From the NCBI GenBank assembly GCA_026874595.1, contig CM049309.1, forward strand, positions 12,206,576-12,270,575: 64,000 nucleotides of DNA. Direction: 5' to 3'. Under the pieces are notes generated by a model that saw only the letters and a program-made list of their open reading frames with translations, was not told where the DNA came from and did no database searches. This DNA comes from Sipunculus nudus. Lineage: Eukaryota > Annelida > Sipuncula > Golfingiida > Sipunculidae. Positions 13,433 through 27,330 of the stretch are shown one piece after another; the stretch's first letter is position 1; every line of letters starts with the position of its first letter. A program made the position numbers and the translations under genes.

Positions 13433-16400
13433 CTGCACAGCAGAATAAACTATAATATAAAGGTACATAAAATAATCAATAAATTATAGATCACTAGAAG
13501 TTTTATTTCTTTAAATCACTGAACATAATTTTACAACTAATCTTACCACTAATAAATAAACAATATTATTTCAACTCATGCTGCAGGGAAAAGTGAAACC
13601 TTGTAGGTTTGATTAAGAAATCTGCTATATTCACATGCAGCTACTTTCATCATTAATCAATCAACAATGCCAATTTTGGTTAAATATGTTACTGCAGCAG
13701 GAATACAATACTGTGCACATCCCTGTCTGGCTGGCTGGCAGCAGCAGACACCTTCTGCTGTTTACATATTGAGCTACATCTGTTGTACTGCCACATGGCC
13801 TTGCATACAAACACAGGCAGGACTAGGCACACATAAAATGTCAATATTCTATTCCTATTTTGGTCTCTCGTTAGTTATTTGTAAACAGAGTTGCTCTTCA
13901 TGCAGAGGCTTCATGCATCACGCTTCACTACACGAATAAAACAGCTGATACTACACTGTCACTGGACTACCTGTTCCTCTGCATTTTGGGAAAGCTAAAT
14001 GATTTAATGCCATCATTTATTTACACCAAATGATAGGGTTTAAATATGCATAATTGCATATATATAGATATTTTCCTAGGGAAAAAGCTAGTTGAAGCTC
14101 CTGTCTGACCGTGCTCCAAAATATCAACCAAACAATTCAAAATCATATGCAGCAAATTCCTTGCTTCCCTTCCTTGTTCTCAGCACTGGAAACATTTGGC
14201 TTACCAAAGCACATTCTCCAACTGAACAAAACTTACATGAGAAGTTAAAGAGCTAAATGGTTGGTAAACACTAAACACAAGCAAGTCATGCACAGTTTTG
14301 GCTGGTTAAAGAGCACTAAAACCCAGACAAAATTACTAAAAGAATCACTTTGAGTAGCATCTATAAATCCATTATTATATGGTGGTGTATGATGATGAAA
14401 TTTCTTTTTTTTCAGCTGATATTTTATCCCTTCTAGTGTCTTAATAAACCCTTTTTAATTCATAATTTTATGCTATGTCATTTTAAAACCGTTGCATTGA
14501 TATATTTATTATGTAAGTTGCATTAGATTCTTTGTAAATAATGTTTTACTTTACAAATATATGTATTATAATAGTAATAATCATTTTTCTTTTTCCTAAA
14601 TTTTGTTTCATCCTTGGGGAAACATTAAGTGTATATCAGTTACATTAAATTTTGAAATTTAATAAAATTAAAACTTGAGTAAAACATGACATCATATCTG
14701 TTTACAAACAAAACCAATGCAACCAGAGCATGTATCATAACACATAACAGAACATATGCTGAATTTCAAATATCACAAAGCATATATGTGCTGCTCATAT
14801 CATGAAACAGAATCATAATGACCTGCATCAGGACAATGGGTAACACAACTGAATCTCATTATAAACATAATTTTAGGCCCCTGTGGAGGTAAGGAATCAT
14901 GACTTCCCTGTATACATAGTCTGAAATGGACCCATCAATGTTTACCAACCAAATGTCCCCAGACTCATTCATACAGCTGTTTTGTTTGTTGACTGCTAAT
15001 CCCTAGATTGGGCCCCTGTGACACTGTTTGAAGATGTCTGTGTACGACCATCTCTTCACAACACTTGTTGTACAAATTTTTGCATGGCCAGTTTACCAAA
15101 ACGTGGTGTATATTTTTTTAAAAAATTGTACTGAAAGTTACAGAAATTTGTACAATGGAGACAATAAAGCAGTTCTCATATAGAGCCAAAAGAAAATAAC
15201 ATTTTCCAATTTTATTAAAGTGCATGTACTTTTTCTTGTGATTTGGAAACTTATTTTTGCAATCTTTTTTTCAATTTTGAATAATTCTGCATATATTAAG
15301 CGTAATTACATGAAATTCAAAATTCAACAGGCTACATCTGACCCAGCTCTATCAAACAATAAATAAATATACGCAAAATCAGTAAAATAAATATAGGAGA
15401 TGAAGTATTTTGAAAATTGTGGATGGAGCCTGTAGATGGCAATGGACACCTTATCACCTCAGCATGAGTACCTGGCCAATAGCTGGACAAGTTAACAAAT
15501 GCTCAATTTGTTCTGACAACAAAAAGGCACTCTAAAGTCATTATCACAAATACTTCAGTAAGGAACTTGCAACTCAGGGCCTATGGCAAATTGTATTTTG
15601 TAGTGATGGGGCAATCCAGTTTTATCCAAACTCTGTTGACCTTTCAATTTCCTCATCCTTGATCACCAGAGACGTCTATTCTCTATAATCTAGTATAGAT
15701 TACACCACCAAATTGAGGCCTGAAAAGAACACGCTTAAATACAGCCCAACCAACTGTAAATAATTCACCCAGATCTAAGCAGTCCACGAATTATCTGCTT
15801 GCCATAAACTTGACAATGAGCTAAAATATTAACAAAGTTTTGCAATGTATAAGGTGAGATTTAAATAGAAAAATATGGAAAGTACAGTGTTTAAACTAAT
15901 TTCCAATTTTTTTTACAGCTAATATTATAATATATATAAATAATTATATATATACCAGTAAACTTTCCTGGAAAAACCAATCAGTTTCCTAAAACCAATG
16001 ATTGATTATGAAATTAGAACCGATTCCCAAGTACAACATTTTGTGATTTGAGTTGGACAGCAAGCCTACAAAAACAAAATGAATGGAAATATATGAAACG
16101 CTGCACCCAGTATTTTGCATGACAAAACAGGTCTATCAATAACAATACAATAGTTAATTAACAAGCTACAAGGGCCAATTTAAATGGGAAGCTTTCCTGT
16201 GTACACTTGTCTCAATATGTAAACTACCAGCAGATTTTGTCAAACATTTTGATGCCTGTATCAGGAAGGGATACCAGCATGACAGGCTTTTATTAAAGCA
16301 AGCATAATCAGCATGACAGGCTTTTAATAAAACCAGCACCAATTGACAATTGTCTTACTGACTCCATCCTACCAGCTGCTTATCAGTACCCCTATGGGGA

Positions 16401-17334
16401 TTCAATATTAAATGCTGAACATGTGAAAATGAGCATATGCCTGCTGTAAGGATTGAAACTGACAAGATTAACAACAATGAGGAGGTCATTGTTCTCCTCA
16501 GTTACTATTTCATATTAAAATGTAGAGGGTGACATTTTACAAAATTTAAAAGCTACATGTGGCACTGTCTATAGACTCAAGGCCATAACAACACAAAATT
16601 TTTCTTCAGGGTTGTGCTCAAAATATTTTAAGTGCCGGGCGGCAGTTTGTGCAAGTGACAGGGTGGGGTCATTCCACAGAAATTATAAACTTTTTTTGCA
16701 AAGTAAGATTTTTTCAGTTTCATGGGCAATTGTAAGATATAAGTTCAGAATTGTTGACAACACTTGGATACTGAAAGCAAAGTGAATTGTTAAACAATGG
16801 TTAACTAAGACAACCACAAAATTCATCTGTCAGACAATAAAGGCGTGATTATAATACTATCGTAGATAACTTCAAATGTTGCTGCGTCTATGTTATCCCC
16901 TAAAGACTCCAGTCAAAGTCATCATATATTAAACAAATTTTGCTTGATACTGTAGAAAAGAGTGTATTCGTTAAAGGATTTGTTGTAAATTACTTCTATA
17001 TGGATGAAAGAAGGGAAAGAATAGCGCTGACTAAGTGGCTACATTCATTACACCAGTAACAACTTTTATTCATTGACATTAACTAAATACGGCACATTGT
17101 GAAAGATTTAGGGGTCATTTATACTAATAGTAGTAAAGGGTAAAACACTGCAACAAAAACGTACATTTTTTTCACAATTACTGCAAGGGGGGGGGGGGGG
17201 GGGGGGGGGGGCATTGACACTATCAAGTCAGGTGCCAGGCCGCAGGAAAAACTGCCAGGTGCACCCTCCCAGCATGAGCACTTACTTCTCATGGACAAGT
17301 TATATTTTCCATTCTGAAGATACTGAATGTGTAA
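13433..17334. other. Intron-like non-coding sequence
   Basis: No supportable exon. A direct repeat of CAGCATGACAGGCTTTTA occurs twice (16276 and 16311 regions). A 25-base G run at 17187-17211 creates a spurious proline-rich ORF on the minus strand. Confidence 0.4.
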
Positions 17335-17683
17335 GGCCAAAAAAAATAAAAGGTATGGTTCTCAGGCACCGCACGCTCCAATTTTAAACCCCTGCATCAA
17401 AAATTTTTATTTTGATTTTCAACAGAAACTTACCAATTTTGAGCTCCAGCCACTTGTACATTTCTTTAAAGAAGATAGAATCATACAATTTTGATTAAAT
17501 TTTCTTTGTTATGTAGTGTTTTTACTTGTTTAGCAAAATAAATCTGTTAGTTTCACGCTTTTCCCTTATCATTTGCATTTTTATCAAAACATACAAAAAA
17601 TTAAAAATAAAAAAAACCGCCCGCCCGCCCGCCATGATTTCTGAAAAAAAGTGCCTGAGAACCAAACCTTATTTTTTTTGGCC
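17335..17683. mobile_element. PIF/Harbinger-type MITE, copy 2
   Basis: 349 bp with the same termini as the copy at 11096 (GGCCAAAAAAAATAAAAGGT on the left, mirrored on the right) and TAA target duplications (17332-17334 and 17684-17686). It is about 60 bp longer inside than copy 1. A run of CGCCCGCC units sits just inside the right TIR. There is no coding capacity. Confidence 0.82.
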
Positions 17684-18398
17684 TAATGCAGAATGTATAT
17701 CCAACATAATGAATCACTACATGTAGCATTTTCTGAAGGTTTACCAAGGTATTGAGGGGCAACACACAGAAAACATGCATGCCTTTGTGCAGATTCATAT
17801 GAAATTTTTAAACATGCATTCTGCATATATGGGATCTTAGCTTAATAAGTCAGAGTGAACTATGTGGAAATGTTATGTCAGACAGATAGCAAAGTTATAT
17901 CTTTCAGGTTCTATATCAGTCATATTTATCTATAGTATTGATTCATTTCCAAATTTAAATACTCACTTCAGACAAATGACTTGTTACATATGGAAATTCA
18001 ACTAATTTAATTTCATTAATATCAAGTTCATTATATATTCAGTCCCATGTTCTTCAAACAATTGACAAACCTGATACTGTTTTAATATGTTACTCAATAA
18101 ACCATGAAAACCCGGTGCCCTTTTTAAACTGAATTTGACATATGCCACTGCATAATGTTCAACATAAATAAAACATTCAATATCAATTTGAGTCAGGAAA
18201 TGAGATTTCAGTGAGAAACTTGATACCTGGAGACCTGAGAGTCAGGAGCTATCATGGATGACTGTCTGATGAGGGATGCTACAGGTGTACCAAGGTCAGC
18301 TAACAGGTATCCTCACCTGACCTGGATAATGGACCATGCCCTAATGACCCAAAGCTCAGGCTAACCCTACACCTGTATATCAGCCTGCTCATTCACAA

Positions 18399-18478
<80 letters not shown>

Positions 18479-21253
18479 ATTTGTGAGGTTAATAGATTGC
18501 AATTTCCACTTTTACAGTGTTGTGAATGGGTTAGATTTTCAGGCTGTATTAGGCTGTCCCTTCCATATGCAGTTTTCTCAGAAATTACTGAAAAATTAAA
18601 ACTTAAAAGAAAAGGAAGAAAATTATCTACAATAACAGGTGGTCAACAGGTGGTGAAACTGACTATAATTATAATAAAAACCATGGTGGTTGCAAGTTTT
18701 GTATGAATTTACTACCATCACTTTGTATCATCATCTAAAGTGTTAAAAACTTATAATTACTAGAATTTTAAAGTTACTGATTTGATAGTCATTGACTCAT
18801 TGTATTACACAGTGACTGCTGTTTCACTATGATTTCTTTCTCATCAGATAATGTGATATGGTCACAATATATACTATTTATAGTTCTTTACACATGTGCA
18901 CTGACTCTCATGTACCTATAAATGTAAACTTTACCATTATATATACTGTATACACACTAGCCATACACATGTAACCTGTGGCTACATAACTAATATAAAC
19001 ACCCAACTCTCCATATCTCATTCATACTTTTCATTTGTCAACAACATTCATCACAACCTGATCTTATAGATAGGTTGACTGATCAATTACTTATGTTTGA
19101 TAAATTATATTTATGCCTTGACTTGAAGCTGATTACCAAATATTCATCCAATATGCGCCAACTTGATCATATCCAGGTCTTTGCCTAACAATGTGAAATA
19201 TCACAAAATAATATTTCAATAATGACATATTGTACACAATTTTTTTGTCCAAAGAGACACTTGTGGAAAATAACATGGTTGAGTACCATATGTCCATCAG
19301 CCAACAAAATGCCACACAGCAACTAATGTTGGGTCTTGATTATTACTGAAAAGTCATGAAAAGTCAATAGGACAAAATGTTTGTAACATCAGTATATTTC
19401 TTGGTACTTTACAAATTTTAAATATCTTAATAAATTATTCAGAAAATATACTAAAAAAATACAGAAAAGTATACCAGAAAGTGTCCCAAATGTATGTTTC
19501 AAACATTTTAATGCTGAATTATTCAGAAAATATACTGAAAAATACAGAAAGGTATACCAAAAAATACAAAAACGTACTGAAAACTACCGTGTCCAAAATA
19601 TTCTTATGGGTACTTTTCAGTGCACATTTCAGTACTTTTGGTAATTATAAAGACACACTAATGTTTGACAGAAACCATAAGCTCACAATATTTACAGGTT
19701 CTGAATAGTGAACATTACTAAAATTACTGCCTTGCAAACAGAATCTTACTTTTACTATTTTTGATACCTTAAGATTATTTAGACTGACCTAGTCCAAGAG
19801 TCATTAACTTATTATCTGAATTATTCTTTTTTCATCCCTGCTGATGATGTATAATAGTAATTGTATAGAAAGTCACAATACAGGTACTGATTGGAAAATT
19901 AAAGATGAGGCTGTAAAAATGTGGTCTTCCAAACAAAGCCTACCACAGTTCCAATGAACTACATACATTATCCAAGCACGGCTTGGAATAAACTTTTTAA
20001 ATAACATAAAATATCTCATCTTCTGGACCATAAAATATGGAGAAAATAGGAAAAAAATATATGTAGCAACATAATATTCTTGCACTACAACTTACAAGCA
20101 CCAATCAGCCATAAACTACTGGAGGCGACAGGTATTACAGTGTATCTATAGTCTTTACCAGGATTTGTTTTCTTCCGGAAGAAATGTATTTCTTCAGAGA
20201 CACTGGAAGAAATTGGAGGAAATGGGGTTTCCTCCACTTTCTTCCGGAAATATTGGATGAAAGTGGAATTTAGTGGACAGTAAGAATGGTAGTGTGATTA
20301 ACAAAAATCAATACAGATATGTGAACTATTTTTTTCTTTATGAATAAAATAAAACAATATGACTTTTCATCAGTGTACAGGAACAATGCTCTGATTAATC
20401 TATTATAATTCTGTTATTTTTATTCTAATAATATTGCCAAAATTGCAGCTGAACTCATGATACAGAACCAAGTAATTCTTTTGGAAACACATTTTGATTA
20501 CTATGTATATTATCATCTTAACAATAAATATATGTAACTATTATTTAACTTTACACAATAATGCTACAAGTGTCCACCAGTTTACTATGGTGTGCGAGAC
20601 ATGGCGCTATCTGTTCAAAATCAGCTGAGTGCATTTGTCAAGTGTCAGTGACGGCTTGCTGCACAACTCAATATGGCTGCCTCTCTCCAATTATATCAAC
20701 AAGCTCAAAGTCCACGGCATGGGGGTATTCCTGCAAGCTGATATCATGTCATTCAATGCGGCTCGACATGCTAATATCATCACTGCCAAGGTTTCCCAAC
20801 TACTGACAGCACTCGTAAAAGTTCAATATGGAACTATAATAATAGTGCAACTAGAATTCATAAACTGCTGAGCCGAGCGCCAAGTTCAAATGCAGGGGGT
20901 GTGTCGCTTATTGTAAGAGGTATACACTCTGAAAGTCTTGTTTATCTAAACACCATAAACACTGAAAACAAACTTCTGACATCACATGCAGAGTTACACT
21001 TGATCTGCAAAGTAAGGGTATTTCCTAAAGGAACTTTGTGTATCGAGGGGGTGAACACGGGTTGAAAAAAACTCCCAAGTCGACGGAAGCCAGTTTCCCC
21101 AGCGGGAAAATCTGTACGATCTGTAGTCTGTACGCTTGTGGATTTCAACACGGACTGCATGGTCCCAGATCGGAGAGTTCTAACAACACTATTTTAACTA
21201 ACTACACGCCTAAAATTAATGTGGATATATAAACAAACAGCATACGGACTTAC
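17684..21253. other. Intron-like sequence with a long TA microsatellite
   Basis: No confident exon. A (TA)n tract of about 60 bp at 18403-18466 is followed by (CA)n. A pair of direct repeats containing ATTCAGAAAATATACT lies at 19435-19480 and 19518-19562. A CTTCCGGAAG-type imperfect palindrome lies around 20170-20250. The interval 20560-20870 is richer in GC and has open frames on both strands, but I found no splice sites or motifs that settle whether it is coding. Confidence 0.4.
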
Positions 21254-21272
21254 CTTTCATGTTAGTAGCCAT
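21254..21272 (-). CDS. Candidate first coding exon (MATNMKG...), start of a minus-strand gene
   Basis: On the minus strand the sequence reads CCAAAATGGCTACTAACATG then AAAG|GTAAGT: an ATG in good context (A at -3, G at +4) followed after 19 nt by a consensus splice donor. The phase is 1. Upstream (higher coordinates) the sequence turns CpG-rich and promoter-like. Downstream exons would lie to the left, in 1-21250; candidates are at 13368, 7582 and 2490. The protein is not recognised. Confidence 0.45.
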
Positions 21273-21660
21273 TTTGGCAGTTTATTTTGATGCAATTTGG
21301 TCCAACTTTGAGCTCTAGATCACTGCGCACAAGCTCTCGTGGACGAAAATAAACTCAGCATAGCTCATCTACATATTACCCTACTGCGCATGCTCAAACC
21401 ATATATTATCATAAGCACCTGTGACCCGTGCGTGACCTCAATCAATTTCAGAGTTCTACGCATTCACAGCAACATATGGTATCATTGTATCATATCGAAG
21501 GACCCACTCCGGATTTGCGCAATATAAGTAACATAAAGAGAGACACTACAAGTCAATGAAATCCAGTTTTCTGGCACGTGGGGTTAACATTTTTCCGGAA
21601 AGATGGCGCTAGCCTTTCCCGCCATATGACCTCAGAGGTAAACATTGACATACCGGTTGT
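21273..21660. promoter_or_regulatory. CpG-rich promoter-like region, possibly bidirectional
   Basis: This interval has more CpG than its surroundings and no repeats. It ends at TTTCCGGAAAGATGGCGC (21590-21607), which combines an ETS-like CCGGAA with a YY1-like AAGATGGCG, a pair common at TATA-less animal promoters. It sits immediately upstream of the candidate minus-strand start at 21272. A plus-strand transcript could also start near 21600, where a donor-like AG|GTAAAC follows. All of this is inference from motifs. Confidence 0.4.
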
Positions 21661-24600
21661 ACACAGTCATTGATATGGGATGAGGTGTCTTGTATGTAAA
21701 CATAAACTCGCCATTCACAATCAATATTTCATCAATCCACGTATAAATTCAAGCACCTCGTGTTACATTTAAAATTCAAATATATATATAGTAGGCCTAA
21801 CAAATATTATGTAGGGCCATATGGGGCAGATGTATAACTATAAAATATGCGAGTTGCCAATCGGGAAATTTCATCAAATAACTGGCCGAATGATTGACCA
21901 ATACTGTCCAACTGAAAGATGAACTATTAAACAATTATTTATGTTTGCAATAGACTAAAAATACATTAAAACCCCTCTCGCATCAAATATCCTTTTCGAG
22001 TCTAAGCGTACTTTTACTTGAAGAGTACGGATTTTCCTTTATAAATATTATTATTAACATTATTATTGTCACTATTAGGCTATTATAATTTAACAACAAC
22101 ACTGGTACCTGGTCTAACACGTTATATCAGATGTTTTATATAAAGGTACAAAATTTAAACTTATACAATTAAATTAATTATTCCGCCTACAAACTAAAAC
22201 TTGCAACCTAAAATTCTAATATGTATAGTTAGGAAACACCTGTTTCTGACATGCTTGGGCACTACGACCGGACCTTATTGATAAATGCTTCATTGAAGTC
22301 AACCTGTGGTTATTACAATCCTGACCACCATGCATGCATGCATGTCCCGGTTATAAACGAACCATCAGTTCTGTGGCAACAGCTGGTTCTTATTTCGTCC
22401 GTGTTAAAACGATAAAATAGTCTTGTGCGCGAAGTATTTGGAAATTAAAATGTTACTTTAATAACTAAAATATGGATTTTAATGCTCATTTACAAACCCC
22501 AAAGGGTTGATTGACAAACACTAACATATAGGCCTACGCATGGAAATAACAATTCAAAAATGGATATTATCAAAAACATAGCATCATTAATTGTTTATCA
22601 TGCACCTTCACTTAACGTTCAAACCTATCGTTATTTTCCAGAGAACCAAATTTTACGGTAGTTCGACAAATTTAAATGAATAGCAGGGGACTACTTCTTT
22701 AAAAGATGCCCGTAAAGATACAAGTGCTGATGTCAGAAAACCTTTTCAGATCAATTTAAAAAAAAAAAAATTTAATTTGTATTTGAACATAGAAAAAATC
22801 CAAGAAAATATATTTCATGGATAAACGCTTTATGAATATTGAATGTTTTGACATCAGTCTCGAAACAATGCACGTTATACGTTCGTAAGTCGCGTCACCA
22901 ATTATCATTGAACGTGACCTCGCTTAAATTAAGTAATGTCATTTAAACGTCAAGTAATCCCTTTCTTTTAGTTGTAGGCCCATAACAAATCGTTTTCATA
23001 CATGTATAAAACTCTATACCCAGCCAAGAAAATATTAAAACTGCCATGGCGTGATTTTCAATAAGTTAAGAACAAACCGCAACACCCGGAAAAAGCACCG
23101 AACAATGAGTACGTTTAAAGTACTAAAATCAGTTACTATTTTAATTATGGCCAAAAGAAAAAGTATGTGTTGACAATAAATTATACATAAATATGAATTC
23201 AACCAGTACAAAAAAAGTTTAAATTTAATCTGCATTAATAGACGCCAGATTATTCTCATTTCAAAGCAAAGGGATAAAAAAGGGGATAAGAAAACTTGTA
23301 ATTTTTTACTTACCTTTCTAGATTAATTTAATTCCATGCACACAGAAGAAATTCAACACAAGTCTTGCATATCCAAAGCCATTCCAGATTAATAAATCCA
23401 AAGTGTTTTCTTGGTAATAACGGTACCTCAGATATTTTTCCTTACAGGTATATCCTTTAAGGTATTTCCAACTGAATTGTTTCTTCATTTTAAGACAGGA
23501 AACACTGGTGCGTGGTTCAAGCTCGTCGAATACCAAGTGATTTTCAGGTGTTTGATCTTCGTAATTTCTTGTTCATAGTTCTTAATCAACATTTAAACGA
23601 TATATTTTATATTTTCCGCTTTTTTAGATGTTTTATCCAAACGCCGATTACTCCAATAACGAGACGCACTGTCCTGGCGCGCGCTTTTTGCACCCGGCAC
23701 TCTTCTGCAGCAATTCTGCTTGCTTGGAGATGCCGTCTGCTCTCTAAGTGATAGGCGTTAATGGGGGAATTATTGTATGGTCTCGGCAATTCATCTCGAG
23801 TATTTCGTATGGAAACATCTCACATTACCCCAAAAATACCAAATACTTATTGTTTATATTTAGACCTATTACTTGACAAAGCGGGAAAAGTAGGCACACG
23901 GTCTCGTGATCTTGTACGGCCTTTGAAGGTATGACATATTAGTATATTACTACTGTATTTATCCAATTTATTTTTATTGTCTTCAATAACAAATTGGCCT
24001 TGACTGACTTTTTTGTGTAGCATTACACTTTAAAGACGACTGGTGCAGTTCATCAGAGCAAAGAGTTTATAAACTCCTTGATCAGAGCTTTGTAGATGGG
24101 TACTGTGAACCTGAAACACAGAAGTAAAACAAGCTTTAATTTTATCCTTTTTTCCCCACATATTTGTACTTCATCAAAGAGATGACAATGTAACAATATT
24201 CACATGTTCAAAGATTGGAATTTTTTTCACAAAACCGAGAGAAACGATGTCGGTTACACTCCTGCACGACGAAAAGAAATGCGCATTTACTGTAGGCTGG
24301 TGCTGCCACCTGGTGACCACCGTATTAACTAGTCCCAGAAATTAAGCAGTGTTTTCAAACGCTCACATTAACCTAAATATATTTATGAACTAAAAGCACA
24401 ATGACGAGATCCATCGGAGCTATTTATTTATTTTTTTTTTGCTAAGACTTAACCTGTGTGCATTAAATAAAAGATTAACATTGATATTGATGAAGTTCTC
24501 AGTGAGAATGAACTTACGCGTGGCCTAGGCTTTTTATGTAATAAACTGCCTTGCGCGAATTGAACGTAATTCAAGGAAAGCCTAAATTTTAAATCAGTTT

Positions 24601-25139
24601 GATATAAAAAAACAAATGATATAGAAATCAACATTTTCTTTGCACTTCATGAGTTATTTATATAAAGTGTCCTATATTTTAATTTCCCCCCATGGTGCTC
24701 CGAAAGACACTTATGGAATTGATGCAGCAGTTAAACCGATATAGGCCTATACGGCGAAATAAATAGATGCAAACTCGATTTGGTTCTTATTGGACTGGCG
24801 GGTGACATAACCGTCATACGACCCAATAACCTTGAAAAGTGAATGTTACATCATGTTTTGAGGCGGGACAAAGGCGGTGACGAAAGTGTGACCACTGCGT
24901 TTGTTTATCCGTTCCCGTGGACTGAGAAAATATGTGAAGGAGTTTCTTTAAATCGGGACATGTAATAGAATTTAAAATTAAATACATAAAAGTAAATTTA
25001 ATAACATCAGAATTTAATCTGATTTAAATGCTTTTTATTAAAAGAAGTTTCATAATGAAAGAGAGTCTCACGAGTGAAAGAAAAACATAAATAAGAGCCT
25101 ACAGACACAAATAGTCCCCCGCCATATGTTTACCAAGTA
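21661..25139. other. Unique-looking non-coding sequence with a second CpG-rich patch
   Basis: No coding exon is supported. A CpG-rich patch at about 23640-23760 lies upstream of a minus-strand donor AAAG|GTAAGT at 23314/23313; the frame before that donor contains a stop, so this would be a 5' UTR exon at best. CTGCCACCTGGTGACC at 24303-24318 resembles a CTCF core site. A CATG-repeat palindrome lies near 22329. A poly-A of about 12 bases lies at 22759. Confidence 0.4.
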
Positions 25140-27330
25140 AAGTGTTGAGCAAGTGATACCCAACTATTCTAGACCTTGGCAAGAATTCGGGTTTTTTTTA
25201 GAAAAGCTGCAAGGGTCTTAAAGATGTGTGGTAAAAGAATGAGACGGGACGATCGGACGGCAGGGAAATAAGAAAATTTAGCGACCAACAAATTGTCAAT
25301 ATTTGAACTCCGATGGAAACATCAGTCTAAAAATAAGTCTATTCAATATAATATTCACTGAATGCCCCTAGCTCCAAGGAAACGCATATGATTGGAAGGC
25401 TAAAGTGTTCTTATTTACTGACTTATCTGAAGGAAAGTAAAAAAGGCACTTTTGGACCGCAGAAAGTCGTTAAACCAAGGTGGCGCCACCTGCAGGTATG
25501 ATCCCATGTCAGTCATGTGTTAAGCAAGTCTGTAAAGTATGATGAAGATAGCAACAGGGTTTTAGAGATATGTGGTAAAGAATGGGGCGGGACGGTCGGA
25601 CAGAGGGGAAATCAGAAAATTTAGCGATCAGCAAAATTTGAACTCCAGTGGAAACATCAGTCTGAAAATAAGTCTGTTCGATAAAGAATTTACTAAATGC
25701 CCCTAGCTACAAACAAGGGACCTATGGGTCACGGCGCTCAGCTGTTATATATGATAAAAAAATATGATTTGGAAATGAGGCACATGCTGGTTTTATGTGG
25801 TAATAAAAATAAGCTGTATTATGAGTTGTTGTTGTTTAGCTTATGTATGATTTTGATAGTACCTTTGGAGACAGAAAAGAGGATTAATTTCATTTATATA
25901 TTAACAAATGGAGTGCGATTGTCACACAGATTTTGACTTGGCCACATTACATATAAGCAGAACATATAATATAAGAGTTTATCTATATTTTAAAAAATTT
26001 ACAAATATTGTCCGCAATATAATTTTTATCAAAAATAATAAGAGAATAGTATGATTTTTTCAAACAAAATATAACTGAAATGATTATTTAAATAATATTA
26101 AAGAATATATTCATGAATGCATTCATTAATACTTTTTGAAAGTATTTGCACTGGTATTCATATACTATCATTTTTACCTGAATTCCCATTCTTATGAAAG
26201 AAATTTTATAATGGAGTACATATTCATATTCGTGTTTAAATACAATTGCAAAGTATTCGCACCATGTCTGGTATTTATTCAGTTTTCACCAAACAATGAT
26301 GTTGAGAATCCAGAATATACAAAATTCACACATTTAAATAATGATAATAAGTACCTGTTTCTATGGCTTTTATTTATATTTAAAAAAAATGTAATATATT
26401 CATTTTGGACTAATTTCACATCAATGTACTAACTATAGACACAGTAGGAATCTAGATAATAATATTATCAACTGCATCTTTGTCTATCATTTATTTCCTT
26501 CATATGATCCCTAATGATTAGTAATGAATAATATGATTTACTTTTTTATCATTGAAACTGAACTGAAAAATACCATAGGTGACTGCATGGTGTTATTTGG
26601 AATAAGTGACATTCTATCCATCGATACAAGATTCTTATATCATCGGTAACTGCAAGTTAACTTCCTGTTATTATCAAGTAACAAATTCCTTTTCTATTTT
26701 TCTTTAATTTGTTATTAAAAACCAAAAAAAATTTATTAATTTATTAATTTATTGTTTATTGTTATATTGTTGGTTAAAACTACTAGATGCCTGAAGTGTG
26801 AAAATAGGTTTTTAATAATAGGTTTAATAGGTTTTTAATAAGAAATTGAGGTTTTTCCTTAATTTCTCAAAGGAACAAAGTCACAAAGACCCAGTTTTCG
26901 GCTTGGTAAGAGATCTTGGGGATATCTAACACTATGCGAATTTTAGGTTCCTAGGTCTTACGGTTTCAAAATGTGCCACATCTACGGACGGACGGACGGA
27001 CGGACAGACGGACAGCAAGACAGACGGACAGACGACGGACAATGGATCACGACTATAGCTCAGATGACTTATAGTCAGCTGAGCTAAAAATCCTCGCACG
27101 TGACTGGAAGGCTAAAGTGTTATTATTTACTGACTTATCTGAAGGAAAGTTAAAAAGACCATTTTAGAGCATGGAAAGTCGTTAAACAAAGTTGGCGCCA
27201 CCTGCAGGTATAATCACATGTTAGTCATGTGTTGAGCAAGTCTGTAAACTTTGGTGAAGAAAGCAACAAGCGTTTTAGAGATACGTGGTAAAAGAATTGG
27301 GCGGGACGGACGGAAGAACGAACAGACAGA
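25140..27330 (+). repeat. Tandem array of a roughly 340-bp unit, split by a mobile element
   Basis: Landmarks such as AGATATGTGGTAAAGAATG recur near 25222, 25567 and 27277, and CTAAAGTGTT[CA]TTATTTACTG recurs near 25401 and 27112. After subtracting the insertion at 25717-27090 the period is about 340 bp. Each complete unit contains GCGCCACCTGCA (25483-25494 and 27195-27206). The array ends in a GGAC/CAGA-rich run near 27305-27350. No protein is encoded. Confidence 0.7.
25717..27090 (+). mobile_element. Non-autonomous hairpin-ended element (Helentron/HINE-like), family 2, intact copy
   Basis: 1.37 kb. It starts GGGACCTATGGGTCACGGCG then CTCAGCTG, and ends with GGAC repeats (26985-27040), a hairpin at 27056-27086 (arms TAGCTCAG-TGAC and GTCA-CTGAGCTA, loop TTATA) and AAAA. 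GCTCAGCTG at 25736-25744 is the exact reverse complement of CAGCTGAGC at 27076-27084. Its ends are supported by the interrupted tandem array: the units on either side rejoin when it is removed. An open frame near the 5' end (25697-25936) recurs in the copy at 40405 only because the DNA is duplicated. No transposition protein is encoded. Confidence 0.8.

Noticed and set aside
20561-20871. Overlapping ORFs in a GC-richer patch
   Set aside because: Both strands are open and neither shows a domain; composition alone does not support coding.
25697-25936. ORF with the start MPLATNKGPMGHGAQ, also seen at 40358-40645
   Set aside because: The similarity follows from the duplicated mobile element DNA, the frame is short and the N-terminal part differs; no sign of a conserved protein.
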